A stretch of 64,000 bases of DNA from Gammaproteobacteria bacterium (GTDB taxonomy: Bacteria > Pseudomonadota > Gammaproteobacteria > Steroidobacterales > GCA-2729495), in assembly GCA_024229935.1 (NCBI GenBank), contig JAAERX010000002.1, positions 1-64,000 on the forward strand, in the 5' to 3' direction. The position numbers and the translations under genes are program-made. The notes under the pieces are model-generated. The model was not told where the DNA came from and made no database searches. It saw only the letters and a list, made by a program, of their open reading frames with translations. Of the stretch, positions 19,256 to 29,384 are shown piece after piece. Each line of letters starts with the position of its first letter. Within the stretch, counting starts at the first letter, position 1.

Positions 19256-20508
19256 TGTCCAATTATTCAAATCTGGAAATAAAACGCCGACAATTCCTTA
19301 AATATTTGGCCAGCAGCCCTCTGATTGCGTCAAGTTTATCAGGCTGCCTAAATGATGACCCAGGAAATCCTCAGTATAATGATATTGCCATTAGTACACT
19401 GAAGCGGGGGTCAGAAGGCAGATTAAGTGCCATCTCCTCAGTAGACCAAGCACTAAATGTTTTTGATTTTGAGGCTGTAGCGAAGACAAATTTGACTCCT
19501 GCCCACTACGGTTATATTGCAACTGGTGTTGCTGATAACATAACGCTTCGAGCCAACCGGGAGGAATTTTCTAAAATAGATATTCGTGTGCGCCGTCTTA
19601 CCGGTGTTAACCAAGTCGATATGTCAACTAAACTTTTTGGCGAAACGTGGCAAACACCAATCATACTTGCGCCGGTTGGCAGCCAACGAGCATTTAACGT
19701 GGATGGTGAAATCACCACAGCCAAAGCCGCAAAAAACAAAAAACATCTACAAATACTTTCAACATTTACATCAATACCAATTGAGGATGTAGTAAAGGCA
19801 AGAGGGAAGCCTCTTTGGTTCCAGCTTTACCCAGCCACACAGTGGAATGTCACAAAAGAAATACTTAGGCGCGCGGAATCGGCAGGTTGTCCAGTTGTTG
19901 TACTTACTGTGGATATGTTTGCTGGAAGCAACAGAGAAAGCATGAAACGATTCAAGAAAGAAGACAGCTCTATATGTGGTGCCTGTCATTTTCCCGGCAG
20001 GAATAGTAGGCCTATGGTATCAAAACTAGACTTTAAGTTATCAACGCCATTGACTTGGGACTTTGTCCAAAAGCTGAAGGAAAACACAAGCATGAAAGTA
20101 GTGATAAAAGGCATTGTGACATCTGAAGATGCAGTTTTGTGTTTGGAAAATGGAGTAGACGGTATTATTGTGTCCAACCACGGCGGGCGAGCTGAAGAAA
20201 GCGGTAGGGCGACAATTCAATGTCTACCCGAAGTCACGGCTGCAGTAAATGGCCAAATACCTGTTTTAATCGATGGCGGTTTCCGCCGTGGAACTGACAT
20301 TTTCAAAGCTCTTGCAATGGGTGCTCAAGGTATTTGTATTGGGCGGCCCTACCTATGGGGTTTGGCCGCTTTTGGCCAAGAGGGGGTTGAAAGTGTGCTA
20401 GATATGCTTCGGGCCGAATTACAATTAATCATGAAGCAAGCAGGAACCGCATCAATCAAAAATATAACCCGTGATTATGTGCAAAGTACTCAAATAATCA
20501 TCCCATAA
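19255..20508 (+). CDS. FMN-dependent alpha-hydroxy-acid oxidase/dehydrogenase, predicted exported lipoprotein
   Basis: RRQFLKYLASSPLIASSLSGC signal; IIVSNHGGRAEESG catalytic motif, LIDGGFRRGTDIFKALAMGAQGICIGRPYLWGL; strong GGAGGT SD. Confidence 0.9.
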   Translation: MSNYSNLEIKRRQFLKYLASSPLIASSLSGCLNDDPGNPQYNDIAISTLKRGSEGRLSAISSVDQALNVFDFEAVAKTNLTPAHYGYIATGVADNITLRANREEFSKIDIRVRRLTGVNQVDMSTKLFGETWQTPIILAPVGSQRAFNVDGEITTAKAAKNKKHLQILSTFTSIPIEDVVKARGKPLWFQLYPATQWNVTKEILRRAESAGCPVVVLTVDMFAGSNRESMKRFKKEDSSICGACHFPGRNSRPMVSKLDFKLSTPLTWDFVQKLKENTSMKVVIKGIVTSEDAVLCLENGVDGIIVSNHGGRAEESGRATIQCLPEVTAAVNGQIPVLIDGGFRRGTDIFKALAMGAQGICIGRPYLWGLAAFGQEGVESVLDMLRAELQLIMKQAGTASIKNITRDYVQSTQIIIP

Positions 20509-20523
20509 TTATTCATTAAAAAT

Positions 20524-21015
20524 ATGGAAGCGCATAAAATGCCTGTATTGAAAACCAGAAAATCACCTTTATTAAAGCTATACACCAGCCTGGCATTCCT
20601 ATTGTTAGCAGGCTGTGCCTCTAATCCAGATAAGGCAATAACAACGAGCACCCCCTCCCCTCCATCCAGTCAGCTGATCACAAGTAGCTGGACCGCTGAA
20701 CTGATCTTTGATCAAAAGGCCAATGCCACCCAATCCACTTTGACATTTATGAGTAACGCTATAATCAGCGGCAATGCTGGATGCAACAATTACAACGGAA
20801 CAGTTAAACTCGCAAGCACTAGCATTAAGGTTGGGCTGCTGGCCACCACCCGTATGATGTGTGAGCCAGCCATTAACGGTCAGGAAACAGTTTTCCTTGA
20901 GGCTTTAGGTGCTGCAAAGGTCTGGCGACTTACTGGCTCCACACTTGAGCTGACAGATGAAAAAAATATACGTGTAATGAAGCTGACAAGGAAGGCCTCA
21001 ACTAAGACCCCCTGA
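20524..21015 (+). CDS. META-domain (HslJ-like) lipoprotein
   Basis: Lipobox LLAGC; GNAGCNNYNGTVKL...TRMMCEPAINGQETVFLEAL typical META motif. Confidence 0.85.
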   Translation: MEAHKMPVLKTRKSPLLKLYTSLAFLLLAGCASNPDKAITTSTPSPPSSQLITSSWTAELIFDQKANATQSTLTFMSNAIISGNAGCNNYNGTVKLASTSIKVGLLATTRMMCEPAINGQETVFLEALGAAKVWRLTGSTLELTDEKNIRVMKLTRKASTKTP

Positions 21016-21061
21016 ATTAAATAAAGCAGTGTTTATTGAACTTACGGTTAGTAAATTAAGC

Positions 21062-21427
21062 TTATTTAAATAAGTCTTCTGCCGGATTACTGCTACTAAC
21101 ATCGGCCGCATCACCATCACTAGCTTCGCCAAACAACGCCCCCAGCTGTGCTTGTGCACTTTGATTAGCCGCCGCTATATCTCCATTAAATGCATCCGCT
21201 GACGGCTTAAAATAGTCACAGAAGTTTGGCCGCTCCTTTTCCTTCACATCCTCTGCATCATCCTCACGGCAGGAACGGGTTACTGCAGCATCAAAATAGC
21301 TACACATCCGACAAACATGCAGATGTATCGCACATTCTGGGCATTCATCCATGCGTGATAAAGGCGGATTCAGACTGCTCAGATCAGCCCCACAACGCCA
21401 GCAATGTAATAACTCAGCCATACTCAA
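21062..21427 (-). CDS. zinc-ribbon/cysteine-rich hypothetical protein
   Basis: CWRCG...CPECAIHLHVCRMCSYFD...; start may be the second Met. Confidence 0.65.
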   Translation of the reverse strand: MSMAELLHCWRCGADLSSLNPPLSRMDECPECAIHLHVCRMCSYFDAAVTRSCREDDAEDVKEKERPNFCDYFKPSADAFNGDIAAANQSAQAQLGALFGEASDGDAADVSSSNPAEDLFK

Positions 21428-21688
21428 TCAGCAGGTACCGTGCGGTCTGCTGCCCAGTCTCATAATGCCTGCAAGCGCTCAGCCATAAGAACTGACAAGG
21501 GCCTGCTACGCTTAAATTCAGCCAGTATATGATAAGTATTGGGGCCGTTCAGCAACTTCGCCATGTTATACAAAAATCCCGCAACAAGCTGATATAGCAC
21601 CCATCACACCCTCAACACAGGCAATAACCTGCGCCGCACCGTGACCAAAACCAATCAGAGCTAGTGTGCGAAGTACTTAATAAATGGG

Positions 21689-23521
21689 ATGATTCACACT
21701 ATGCCTCCAAATAATCAAACTGAATGGCGCCCAACAGGCAGCTCACTCAAACCGCTAAAAGCGGTTATACCCTTTATTCGCCCTTACTCCGGCACACTAA
21801 CCGTGGCGATTATTGTCCTGCTGGCCGCATCTGCCGCCACCGGCAGCCTGCCACTAGCCGCACGCTATCTGATTGATAACGGGCTGGCGAGCGGTGATTC
21901 AGCACAAATTGATTTCTACTTTAAAGTTGTAGTTGTGGTTATTCTGGCCATCAGCGGCTTATCAGCAGCACGCCTCTACCTTATTACCTGGCTGGGTGAA
22001 AGAGTAGTGGCTGATATTCGTGAAAAGGTCTATGCCCATGTTATCCGTCAGGATCCCACCTTTTTTGAAATCACCCAAACGGGTGAGGTGCTCTCCCGTT
22101 TAACAACAGACACCACCTTAGTGCAATCAATCTCGGGTGTTGGCATTTCTATTGCACTGCGTTCCAGCATCATGCTCATCATTTCTGTTGCAGGCATTCT
22201 TTATACTAGCCCCAGCCTCACCTTAATGATTCTGGTGCTTGTACCTGCCGTCGTAGGGCCTGTGATATGGATTTCACGCAAGGTCAGGAAATTATCACGT
22301 ACCGCACAGGATAAGGTTGCTGACTCCAGTGGCATGGCCAGCGAGACACTAAACGCCATTCAAACTGTGCAGGCATTTACCCTTGAGGGATTACAGAGCC
22401 GCCGCTTTGGCGACGCCGTGGAAGCCTCATTCCTTGCAGCAGTGAAACGCATACGAATTCGTTTCGTGATGTCTTTTGGTAGCATGTTCCTGTTATTTGG
22501 TGCTGTCACCTTAGTATTATATATGGGTACTCGCGAAGTTCTGGCCGGCAATATGCTGCCCGGTGAACTTGCTCAATTTGTCATTTTTACCGTATTACTG
22601 GGCAGCTCCGGTGCAATGCTGAGTGAAATGTGGGGTGAGGTTCAGCGTGCAGCAGGCGCTATGGAACGGCTCATTGAGCTACTTGATGCAACCCCAACAA
22701 TTCATTGCCCTGAAAACCCTCTGCCAATGCTGCATCCTGGTGAAGGGCGCATTCATTTTGATCATGTCACATTTAGCTATCCCTCACGTCCCGATACAAA
22801 AGCAATTGATGGCTTTAATCTTGATATAGCCTCCGGTGAAACGGTTGCATTTGTTGGCCCCTCTGGCGGCGGCAAAAGCACTGCCTTTCAATTGTTGATG
22901 CGTTTCTATGATCCGGAATCAGGCAGCATCTCCATCGATGGTGTAGACATATCTGCAGCTGACCCTAAAGACGTACGTTCACTGGTTGGCGTCGTGCCGC
23001 AGGAAACAATGATCTTCGGCACCAGTGCACTGGAAAATATTCGCTACGGTCGTCCTGATGCAACGGATGATGAAGTTAAAGCTGCTGCAATTGCTGCCGC
23101 CGCAGATGAATTTATCAGCAAGCTTCCCAAAGGCTACGACAGTTTTCTCGGTGAGAAAGGCACCCGCCTCTCAGGAGGTCAAAAGCAACGGATTGCCATT
23201 GCCCGGGCCATACTGAAAAACCCACCTATTCTGTTGCTGGATGAAGCCACCAGCGCTCTGGATGCAGAGAGTGAACGACTAGTACAAGAAGCACTGGAAA
23301 AACTTATGCAGGACCGCACGACGATTATTATCGCTCATCGACTTGCCACTGTACTCAAAGCCCGGCGTATCATCGTACTAGATGAGGGTTCCATCCAGGC
23401 CATCGGCAGCCATGCCGAACTGGTGGCACAAAACCCACTGTATGCTCGGCTGGCCGAATTGCAGTTCCGCTCTGCAGAAGAAGATGCACAGGCTATGCAA
23501 ACTGTTGCAGCCAATGCCTGA
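21689..23521 (+). CDS. ABC transporter, fused permease/ATPase (MsbA-like exporter)
   Basis: Walker A GPSGGGKS, signature LSGGQKQRIAIARA, Walker B ILLLDEATSALD. Confidence 0.95.
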   Translation: MIHTMPPNNQTEWRPTGSSLKPLKAVIPFIRPYSGTLTVAIIVLLAASAATGSLPLAARYLIDNGLASGDSAQIDFYFKVVVVVILAISGLSAARLYLITWLGERVVADIREKVYAHVIRQDPTFFEITQTGEVLSRLTTDTTLVQSISGVGISIALRSSIMLIISVAGILYTSPSLTLMILVLVPAVVGPVIWISRKVRKLSRTAQDKVADSSGMASETLNAIQTVQAFTLEGLQSRRFGDAVEASFLAAVKRIRIRFVMSFGSMFLLFGAVTLVLYMGTREVLAGNMLPGELAQFVIFTVLLGSSGAMLSEMWGEVQRAAGAMERLIELLDATPTIHCPENPLPMLHPGEGRIHFDHVTFSYPSRPDTKAIDGFNLDIASGETVAFVGPSGGGKSTAFQLLMRFYDPESGSISIDGVDISAADPKDVRSLVGVVPQETMIFGTSALENIRYGRPDATDDEVKAAAIAAAADEFISKLPKGYDSFLGEKGTRLSGGQKQRIAIARAILKNPPILLLDEATSALDAESERLVQEALEKLMQDRTTIIIAHRLATVLKARRIIVLDEGSIQAIGSHAELVAQNPLYARLAELQFRSAEEDAQAMQTVAANA

Positions 23522-23692
23522 ACCTGCATGCAAATACGTTTATTCCATTTAATACAGCAGCTTATCAAGTTACAAATCGCTACAAATAGTTACGCCTGTA
23601 ATAAGAAGGTAACTACCAAACTCCTTAATATTCAACCATCGAAACAAAAGGTCGATGCCACATACGACCGGCATCATTAAAGGAGAAGCACG

Positions 23693-23821
23693 ATGTTAAA
23701 ACCTAATATGCTCAAACACCTGGATAGTCGTGATGAACTTGTACTGATGCTGCTTGCCGGGATTATTCCTATACTGACTCTTGCTGCTATGGCTCATCAG
23801 TCTTTGGGTTTGACAATTTAA
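23693..23821 (+). CDS. 42-aa single-TM small protein
   Basis: AGGAG SD 6 nt before ATG; MLKPNMLKHLDSRDELVLMLLAGIIPILTLAAMAHQSLGLTI*. Confidence 0.5.
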   Translation: MLKPNMLKHLDSRDELVLMLLAGIIPILTLAAMAHQSLGLTI

Positions 23822-23900
23822 CCCCCCCTAGATGGATCAGTCAGATTGACTAAGCCGTAACTATTCAGAAAAGGAACCACTCGACACGGTTCCCTGAAGC

Positions 23901-23930
23901 AACCAAGGGCCCTAATCAGGGCCCTTGGTT
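23901..23930. terminator. bidirectional hairpin terminator
   Basis: AACCAAGGGCCCTAATCAGGGCCCTTGGTT perfect 12-bp stem between convergent genes. Confidence 0.8.
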
Positions 23931-24544
23931 TACTTTAACTGCTCATTCATCTTATTGGGCTTGGTATACCCGGTAATATTTTCAGGCTGATTTTCATTGA
24001 GCAAGCTACCTTCTTCCTCTTCAATCATTTCCTCATAATCTGGCTCTGTCTGGTTAGTTATATCAAGTATTAACTCCCAGCGACCAGCCTGCTTTCGCCA
24101 CAGGTAAACATACTTACCTTCCGCCACATAGGGCGCACCCAGTTCATCAAATGATTCAAAATAATAAATACCCCAGGTAAAGCCCAGGTCACCGGATGCA
24201 GCAACCTCAACTTCCAGTGGCTCCCAGGTCAACGAAAAATCAGAGCCCTCTGTAATTGCTGATAATTCATCATAAATTGCATCACGGCCCCCTATAGCCA
24301 GACCACCATCCGGGAGCTGAATAGCATCTTTGGCCATAAAACGACGGTAAGCCTCAGCAACACCCTCCTTATAAGCCACCTCAGCAAAACGGATATCCTG
24401 TTGCAGTAAATTTTCTCGCTCCTGCTCCAGGTTTAAAACTGGTGCCAGTGATGTCTTATCTGACAAGCCATCACAGGCAACCAGAAGAAACAGTACTGAT
24501 ACAACCACCAATACCCCAGCCCGACCCAAAACCCTTGTAACCAT
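23930..24544 (-). CDS. lipoprotein with SnoaL/DUF4440-like (NTF2 fold) domain
   Basis: Lipobox LLVAC; AYRRFMAKDAIQLPDGGLAIGGRDAIYDEL...; start moved to MVTRVLGRAGV. Confidence 0.7.
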   Translation of the reverse strand: MVTRVLGRAGVLVVVSVLFLLVACDGLSDKTSLAPVLNLEQERENLLQQDIRFAEVAYKEGVAEAYRRFMAKDAIQLPDGGLAIGGRDAIYDELSAITEGSDFSLTWEPLEVEVAASGDLGFTWGIYYFESFDELGAPYVAEGKYVYLWRKQAGRWELILDITNQTEPDYEEMIEEEEGSLLNENQPENITGYTKPNKMNEQLK

Positions 24545-24760
24545 TAACCCACCTCTCTGCCCTTTGGTCAGGCAGCCTGACAACCCAAAGGCTTTACTGT
24601 AAGCCAAAATTCGGCTTCTCATAATAATTTTTGACTGAATACTGCCCACAGACAGCTCTGATCTATGCCACCCCAATACATCCAAAATGAGAGCCAGTGC
24701 ATGGTTTAGGGCAGTTGAGTAATTTACCGTCAACAAATGGCTTGGTTCTAAATATACATT

Positions 24761-26221
24761 ATGTCAATAGTTACTCCTTTAGTCTTTTTGATCCTACTGG
24801 CAGGCGGCTGCCTGGCTAGTTGGCAGGCAGCCCTGCACTGGCATAAGAGTAATCGCAAAGCCTATAAAGAAGACCCACGTGATCAGGAAATTCGTGAGTT
24901 AAGCGCTGCATTAAGTATAGCTCGCAAGGAAGTTACTAAACTGGGTAATACCAATGGTTCCCAGAATTCTAAAATTAATGAATTACAGGTGAAGCTTCAG
25001 AAAACCGGCGATACGCTATCTGACAAGCAGCAAAAATATAATGCCACCAAAGAAAGTCTTAATAAGGAAATTGAGGAAAAAAACAACCATCTTGAAGAAA
25101 TCATCCAGCTCAGGCGGGAACTTGAAATGGCCAATGGCAAATTGGCAGAGCTTGAAGTCCAGGCACACATGGATACACCTGGAAGTGGCTTTGTAGCTGG
25201 CCTGGATGACATGCTCGATGATGATGAAAAAGAAGTTTTCACTATCCGGCAAGAACACAAAGCCATGAAAGACCACGTTCAGGTGCTCACACAAAAAGCT
25301 GAGGAACAGCAAACAGAAACCAAACGCTGGAAACAGCATTGTGGCGTCATGAGCAAGACCAACAAAGCACTTAAGGGTAGGCTCGAAGTACTGGGTGGTG
25401 CTCAACAAACTATTAATGACCTGGAAACCAAGGTTGCTGAGCTTGGAAAGGTTCAGGAAGATCTAAGTAGGACTCAGGAACTTAATAAAACACGACAGAC
25501 CGAGCTAAAAGTCAGCGCTCAGGAAATTGAAAACCTGCAGAATAAAAATGAGCAGCTAAAAACTCAGACAACCCAACTCAAGCAACAATTAGTTTCTACA
25601 GAACAATTGCAAAGAAATGCTGAACAACAGCTAACACAGCAACAGATTGAGAGTGAAAAACTGAAGTTACAATTAGTCAGCTTCAGGAGTACAGCAGAGA
25701 AGGTTAAAGAGCTACAGAGCAAAATTTCTGATTTCAAAGATCACCGCAAGGATAATGAACGTTTACGTAGCCAGATGAAAGAGTTTGAAGGGCTCCAGCT
25801 TCAGGCGATGAAATTTGAGTGGCAGAAGGCCAGGAACGAGGAGCTTTACTTTCAGATAAACAAACTTGAACAGCAGCAGAAAGAGAATGAAGCAGTACAG
25901 GCTCAACTAGAGGAAACCAAGCACACCAATAATAAAGGTGTTGGGAGTAATACTTATTCCATACCCGTGCTCAAATCAGATGAGAGTGCACGGGAAAATA
26001 GCCATGACGACCTGAAACTTATAAAAGGGGTTGGCGCAAAGTTGGAACAAAAACTAAATATGCTTGGCATAGTTAATTTCCGTGACCTAATGGAGCTTAC
26101 GTCACAGGATTATGAACGTGCGTATGAATTAATCCCAAGTCTGAAAAAACGTATTACCAATGATGCATGGGTTGAACAAGCTCGTAACCTGCATCAGGAA
26201 AAATACAACGAAACTATTTGA
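24761..26221 (+). CDS. membrane-anchored coiled-coil protein with C-terminal helix-hairpin-helix domain
   Basis: N-terminal TM, long Gln/Lys/Glu heptads, DLKLIKGVGAKLEQKLNMLGIVNFRDLMEL. Confidence 0.75.
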   Translation: MSIVTPLVFLILLAGGCLASWQAALHWHKSNRKAYKEDPRDQEIRELSAALSIARKEVTKLGNTNGSQNSKINELQVKLQKTGDTLSDKQQKYNATKESLNKEIEEKNNHLEEIIQLRRELEMANGKLAELEVQAHMDTPGSGFVAGLDDMLDDDEKEVFTIRQEHKAMKDHVQVLTQKAEEQQTETKRWKQHCGVMSKTNKALKGRLEVLGGAQQTINDLETKVAELGKVQEDLSRTQELNKTRQTELKVSAQEIENLQNKNEQLKTQTTQLKQQLVSTEQLQRNAEQQLTQQQIESEKLKLQLVSFRSTAEKVKELQSKISDFKDHRKDNERLRSQMKEFEGLQLQAMKFEWQKARNEELYFQINKLEQQQKENEAVQAQLEETKHTNNKGVGSNTYSIPVLKSDESARENSHDDLKLIKGVGAKLEQKLNMLGIVNFRDLMELTSQDYERAYELIPSLKKRITNDAWVEQARNLHQEKYNETI

Positions 26222-26252
26222 TGCCCATGCTCATAGCTGCCTGACATACAGT

Positions 26253-28757
26253 CTAACGAATACTCCACCAGCGTAATAACAACGGCAACAAAGTTAGATT
26301 TGCCGCAAGTGCCATAAACATAGCAAGCCCAGTTAATAAACCAAAAAGAATGCTCGGAATAAAGTTGGACAATGCCAACACCGAAAACCCGGCAATAATA
26401 ATGATAGATGTATAAAACAAAGCCCTGCCTACACTTGCATGGCTCCGGTGCATTGCTGCCCTGGCATCACCATCCTGAGCAATTTCCTGCCTATAGCGAT
26501 GGATATAGTGAATTGAATCATCCACCCCTATACCCACACTGATAGCCGCAATAGTAATGGTCATTATATCGAGAGGTATGCCAAGCAAACCCATCGTGCC
26601 AAGCACCAGCCCCACTGACAAAACACTTGGCAAAACTGCAGTCAGGGCAATTTTAAATGAGCGGAACAATATCCCAAACATCACCATGATTGAGATAAAT
26701 ACCACACCCAGCGTTAATATCTGCGAGCGGTAAAGACTCTGTAATACATTATTGTAGAGAACCAGCATACCGGTAACATGCACACGGTCCGGAGCAAAGC
26801 CCATCTCACCCACCAGATGTGACCGGATTTCATTAATCAGTTTACCACGACGTAAATCAGGATCTGATTCAAACACTCGCATACTTATACGAACCTGGTT
26901 GCCATCTCCAGACATATAAGGGTCAAATAAAGATATCTTAAGATTTTCCGGCAAACGGTTATAAAGTACAGACAGAAAAAATGTACCTGGCGTTTCATCC
27001 TGATTAAGGATCTCCAATGTCTCTATAGTAGTGGCCATAGATAACACCTTGCCAGTTTCAGGCAACTGATCTAAGTAATCGTGTACTTCACGTAACTGAG
27101 CTAATCGGTATGTGTTGTACCAGTAACTGGTAGCACCCAGATCCACCCCAACTGCCTCATCACTGAATTCATTGCCAAAGTCATCATCAAAGTCAGCGTC
27201 ATCTGTTGCAATACCTGTATCGGCCTCAGGTGAGACCAGAAAATCCGCATCAGCATCAAGAATTACATCCAAAGGTGCCGTACCCCCCAATTTATGGTCA
27301 ATAGTTACCATCCCTTTATAAATATCGGTATCAGACTTGAAGTAATCAATAAACCGGTTTTCCACAAGTAACTGACTCATACCGTAAAGGCTGGTAATGG
27401 CCAGAAGTATGCAGACTATGCCTGTCATGACTTCATGTTTATCAGCAAGCTTGGCAAAGAAGCCGGTAATAGCCCGGGTAGAATCACCCCGATCCTTTGG
27501 TGTCTCTGCTTTAAGCAGCATCAGGCAGGCTGGAAAGAGTACCAGTGCTGTAATCAGTACAACCACCATACCGACCACCATCATCCAGCCAAAATCAATG
27601 ACGGGCCTGATACCACTTACAAGCAGTGATGCAAACCCAACTATGGTGGTAAGGGAGGTAAAAACACATGGCTGCACCTTATCGAGCAAAGTATTTCTTA
27701 CCAACCAGCGTTGATCTGCCTGTGGGTTTTCAAGATGCAGTTCCCGATAGCGCTGAATAAGGTGGACAGTCAAAGACAAGCTGAAAATAAGCAACAACGC
27801 CACAAAGTTGGACGAGACAACTGTCACAGGCCAGCGCATCAAGCCCAGGAAACCAATAACCATTAATGCAGCACTACTACAGCACAGTAATGAGATAAAC
27901 ACCCAGCGTGGTCGGCCGAAAATTATGCTTAGCAACACAATAAGGAACGCAAAAATGCCACTGCCAAATACAACTATATCGCTACGTATATAGCTAATCA
28001 TGTCATTCACAATCAGTGGCAAACCACCAATATTGATCTCTGCCTGTCCCTGATGCTGCAGTAATATTGCACGGATACGTGTAATTGCTTCTTCCTGCCT
28101 GGCCATCAGCCCTATGCGTATCTCCTTAATACGCATTGATATTCTTTTCTTGGCCTGCTCCTCCTTCTGGGTTAATGGAGTCGTTAACATTTTCTCACGT
28201 AATAAATCACGCTCAAGCTGCAAAGCTGTATATTCCTCATTAGAAACAAAGCGCACCACTACTGCCGTGGTATTCCCATCAAGACTCATCAACAAATTAC
28301 TGTAAATAGGGCTATTACGTAGTTCAGTACGGGCAAGATCCCGGTTAGTTGTGGGGTCTTCCAGTGTTCGTACATATTTTTGCAATTCACCAAGAGTAGT
28401 ACGCGGGCTATCAATGAGTGGCACATCCAGAATACTGATGACCTCTTCAACACTATCCAGTGTTGCCAACTCATCACGCAGCTCAGTCAGATCAGTCAGG
28501 GTATCTTCAGCAAACAAATCATCACGGGCGGTATAAGTTATAACCAGATAATTTTCTGAGCCATAGCGAGCTGCCACACCACTGTAGTAACGAAGGTCAG
28601 CATCTTCCTCTAGCAGCAGAGAATCAGCTGAGGCATCAAGCTGAAAATACGGAATAAACCAGGCCAGCATTCCAGTAACCACAGCTATGGAAATTAATGC
28701 CAGCCAGGGACGATCAATAATCAGACGATCAGTTAAACGGGTAAAGAACGAGCCCAT
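26253..28757 (-). CDS. MMPL/RND-family transporter
   Basis: Two sets of TMs with SVGIGVDDSIHYIHRYRQE; start moved to MGSFFTRLTDRLIIDRPW. Confidence 0.85.
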   Translation of the reverse strand: MGSFFTRLTDRLIIDRPWLALISIAVVTGMLAWFIPYFQLDASADSLLLEEDADLRYYSGVAARYGSENYLVITYTARDDLFAEDTLTDLTELRDELATLDSVEEVISILDVPLIDSPRTTLGELQKYVRTLEDPTTNRDLARTELRNSPIYSNLLMSLDGNTTAVVVRFVSNEEYTALQLERDLLREKMLTTPLTQKEEQAKKRISMRIKEIRIGLMARQEEAITRIRAILLQHQGQAEINIGGLPLIVNDMISYIRSDIVVFGSGIFAFLIVLLSIIFGRPRWVFISLLCCSSAALMVIGFLGLMRWPVTVVSSNFVALLLIFSLSLTVHLIQRYRELHLENPQADQRWLVRNTLLDKVQPCVFTSLTTIVGFASLLVSGIRPVIDFGWMMVVGMVVVLITALVLFPACLMLLKAETPKDRGDSTRAITGFFAKLADKHEVMTGIVCILLAITSLYGMSQLLVENRFIDYFKSDTDIYKGMVTIDHKLGGTAPLDVILDADADFLVSPEADTGIATDDADFDDDFGNEFSDEAVGVDLGATSYWYNTYRLAQLREVHDYLDQLPETGKVLSMATTIETLEILNQDETPGTFFLSVLYNRLPENLKISLFDPYMSGDGNQVRISMRVFESDPDLRRGKLINEIRSHLVGEMGFAPDRVHVTGMLVLYNNVLQSLYRSQILTLGVVFISIMVMFGILFRSFKIALTAVLPSVLSVGLVLGTMGLLGIPLDIMTITIAAISVGIGVDDSIHYIHRYRQEIAQDGDARAAMHRSHASVGRALFYTSIIIIAGFSVLALSNFIPSILFGLLTGLAMFMALAANLTLLPLLLRWWSIR

Positions 28758-29213
28758 AGTTAGGGAGCACCTTGCAGAGATTTCACAGTATGACCTTCCC
28801 AGAAGGAGGGGATAAAACAACAATTAACGCCCAAGTAAAGGCAATTTACTTACAGTATTTCCTGTCGATTCTCCATGAGCTATTGTAACCATGAAGCAGT
28901 ACTTATTTCCTTACATTACAAAGGCTACATACATGCTCCTAGCCGTAACGATAGCATCCTATATACGTAAACCGTAATACTCACGCAAGTATTACCATAC
29001 TTGTCTAAAATCAGGAATTCAGCCTGAGTAAATACCTGCAAACATTACACGGTAAAATTATTGTCTTAACATTACTGGTGGCATTGCAAAAAAGCAGGCA
29101 TCTGTCAACGAAGCAAAAATAACACTGCTGGTGCAAACAACTCAAAGCCCAAAGCCGTGATAACCTATTGATAACAGTTAAAGGATGCACACGAAGAAAC
29201 CAATGGGCTGACA

Positions 29214-29348
29214 ATGAAAAAACGTCGCATTAATCGGGCCAAACGTACGGTTGCTCAACCCCGCTTTCGCTCCCGGGTAGAAAAACCTGCCAAGGGTACA
29301 GGCTCATATCAACGCAAAAATAAACACCTTCCTAAAACGGAAGAATAA
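29214..29348 (+). CDS. arfA: alternative ribosome-rescue factor A-like short protein
   Basis: MKKRRINRAKRTVAQPRFRSRVEKPAKGTGSYQRKNKHLPKTEE*; FRxRVEKxxKGxGSYxRKxKH matches the ArfA core (E. coli [22 protein letters not shown]). Not in supplied ORF track. Confidence 0.85.
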   Translation: MKKRRINRAKRTVAQPRFRSRVEKPAKGTGSYQRKNKHLPKTEE

Positions 29349-29384
29349 ACCGCATGTTTTCTGCATGATTTCAGTTTCATACGG

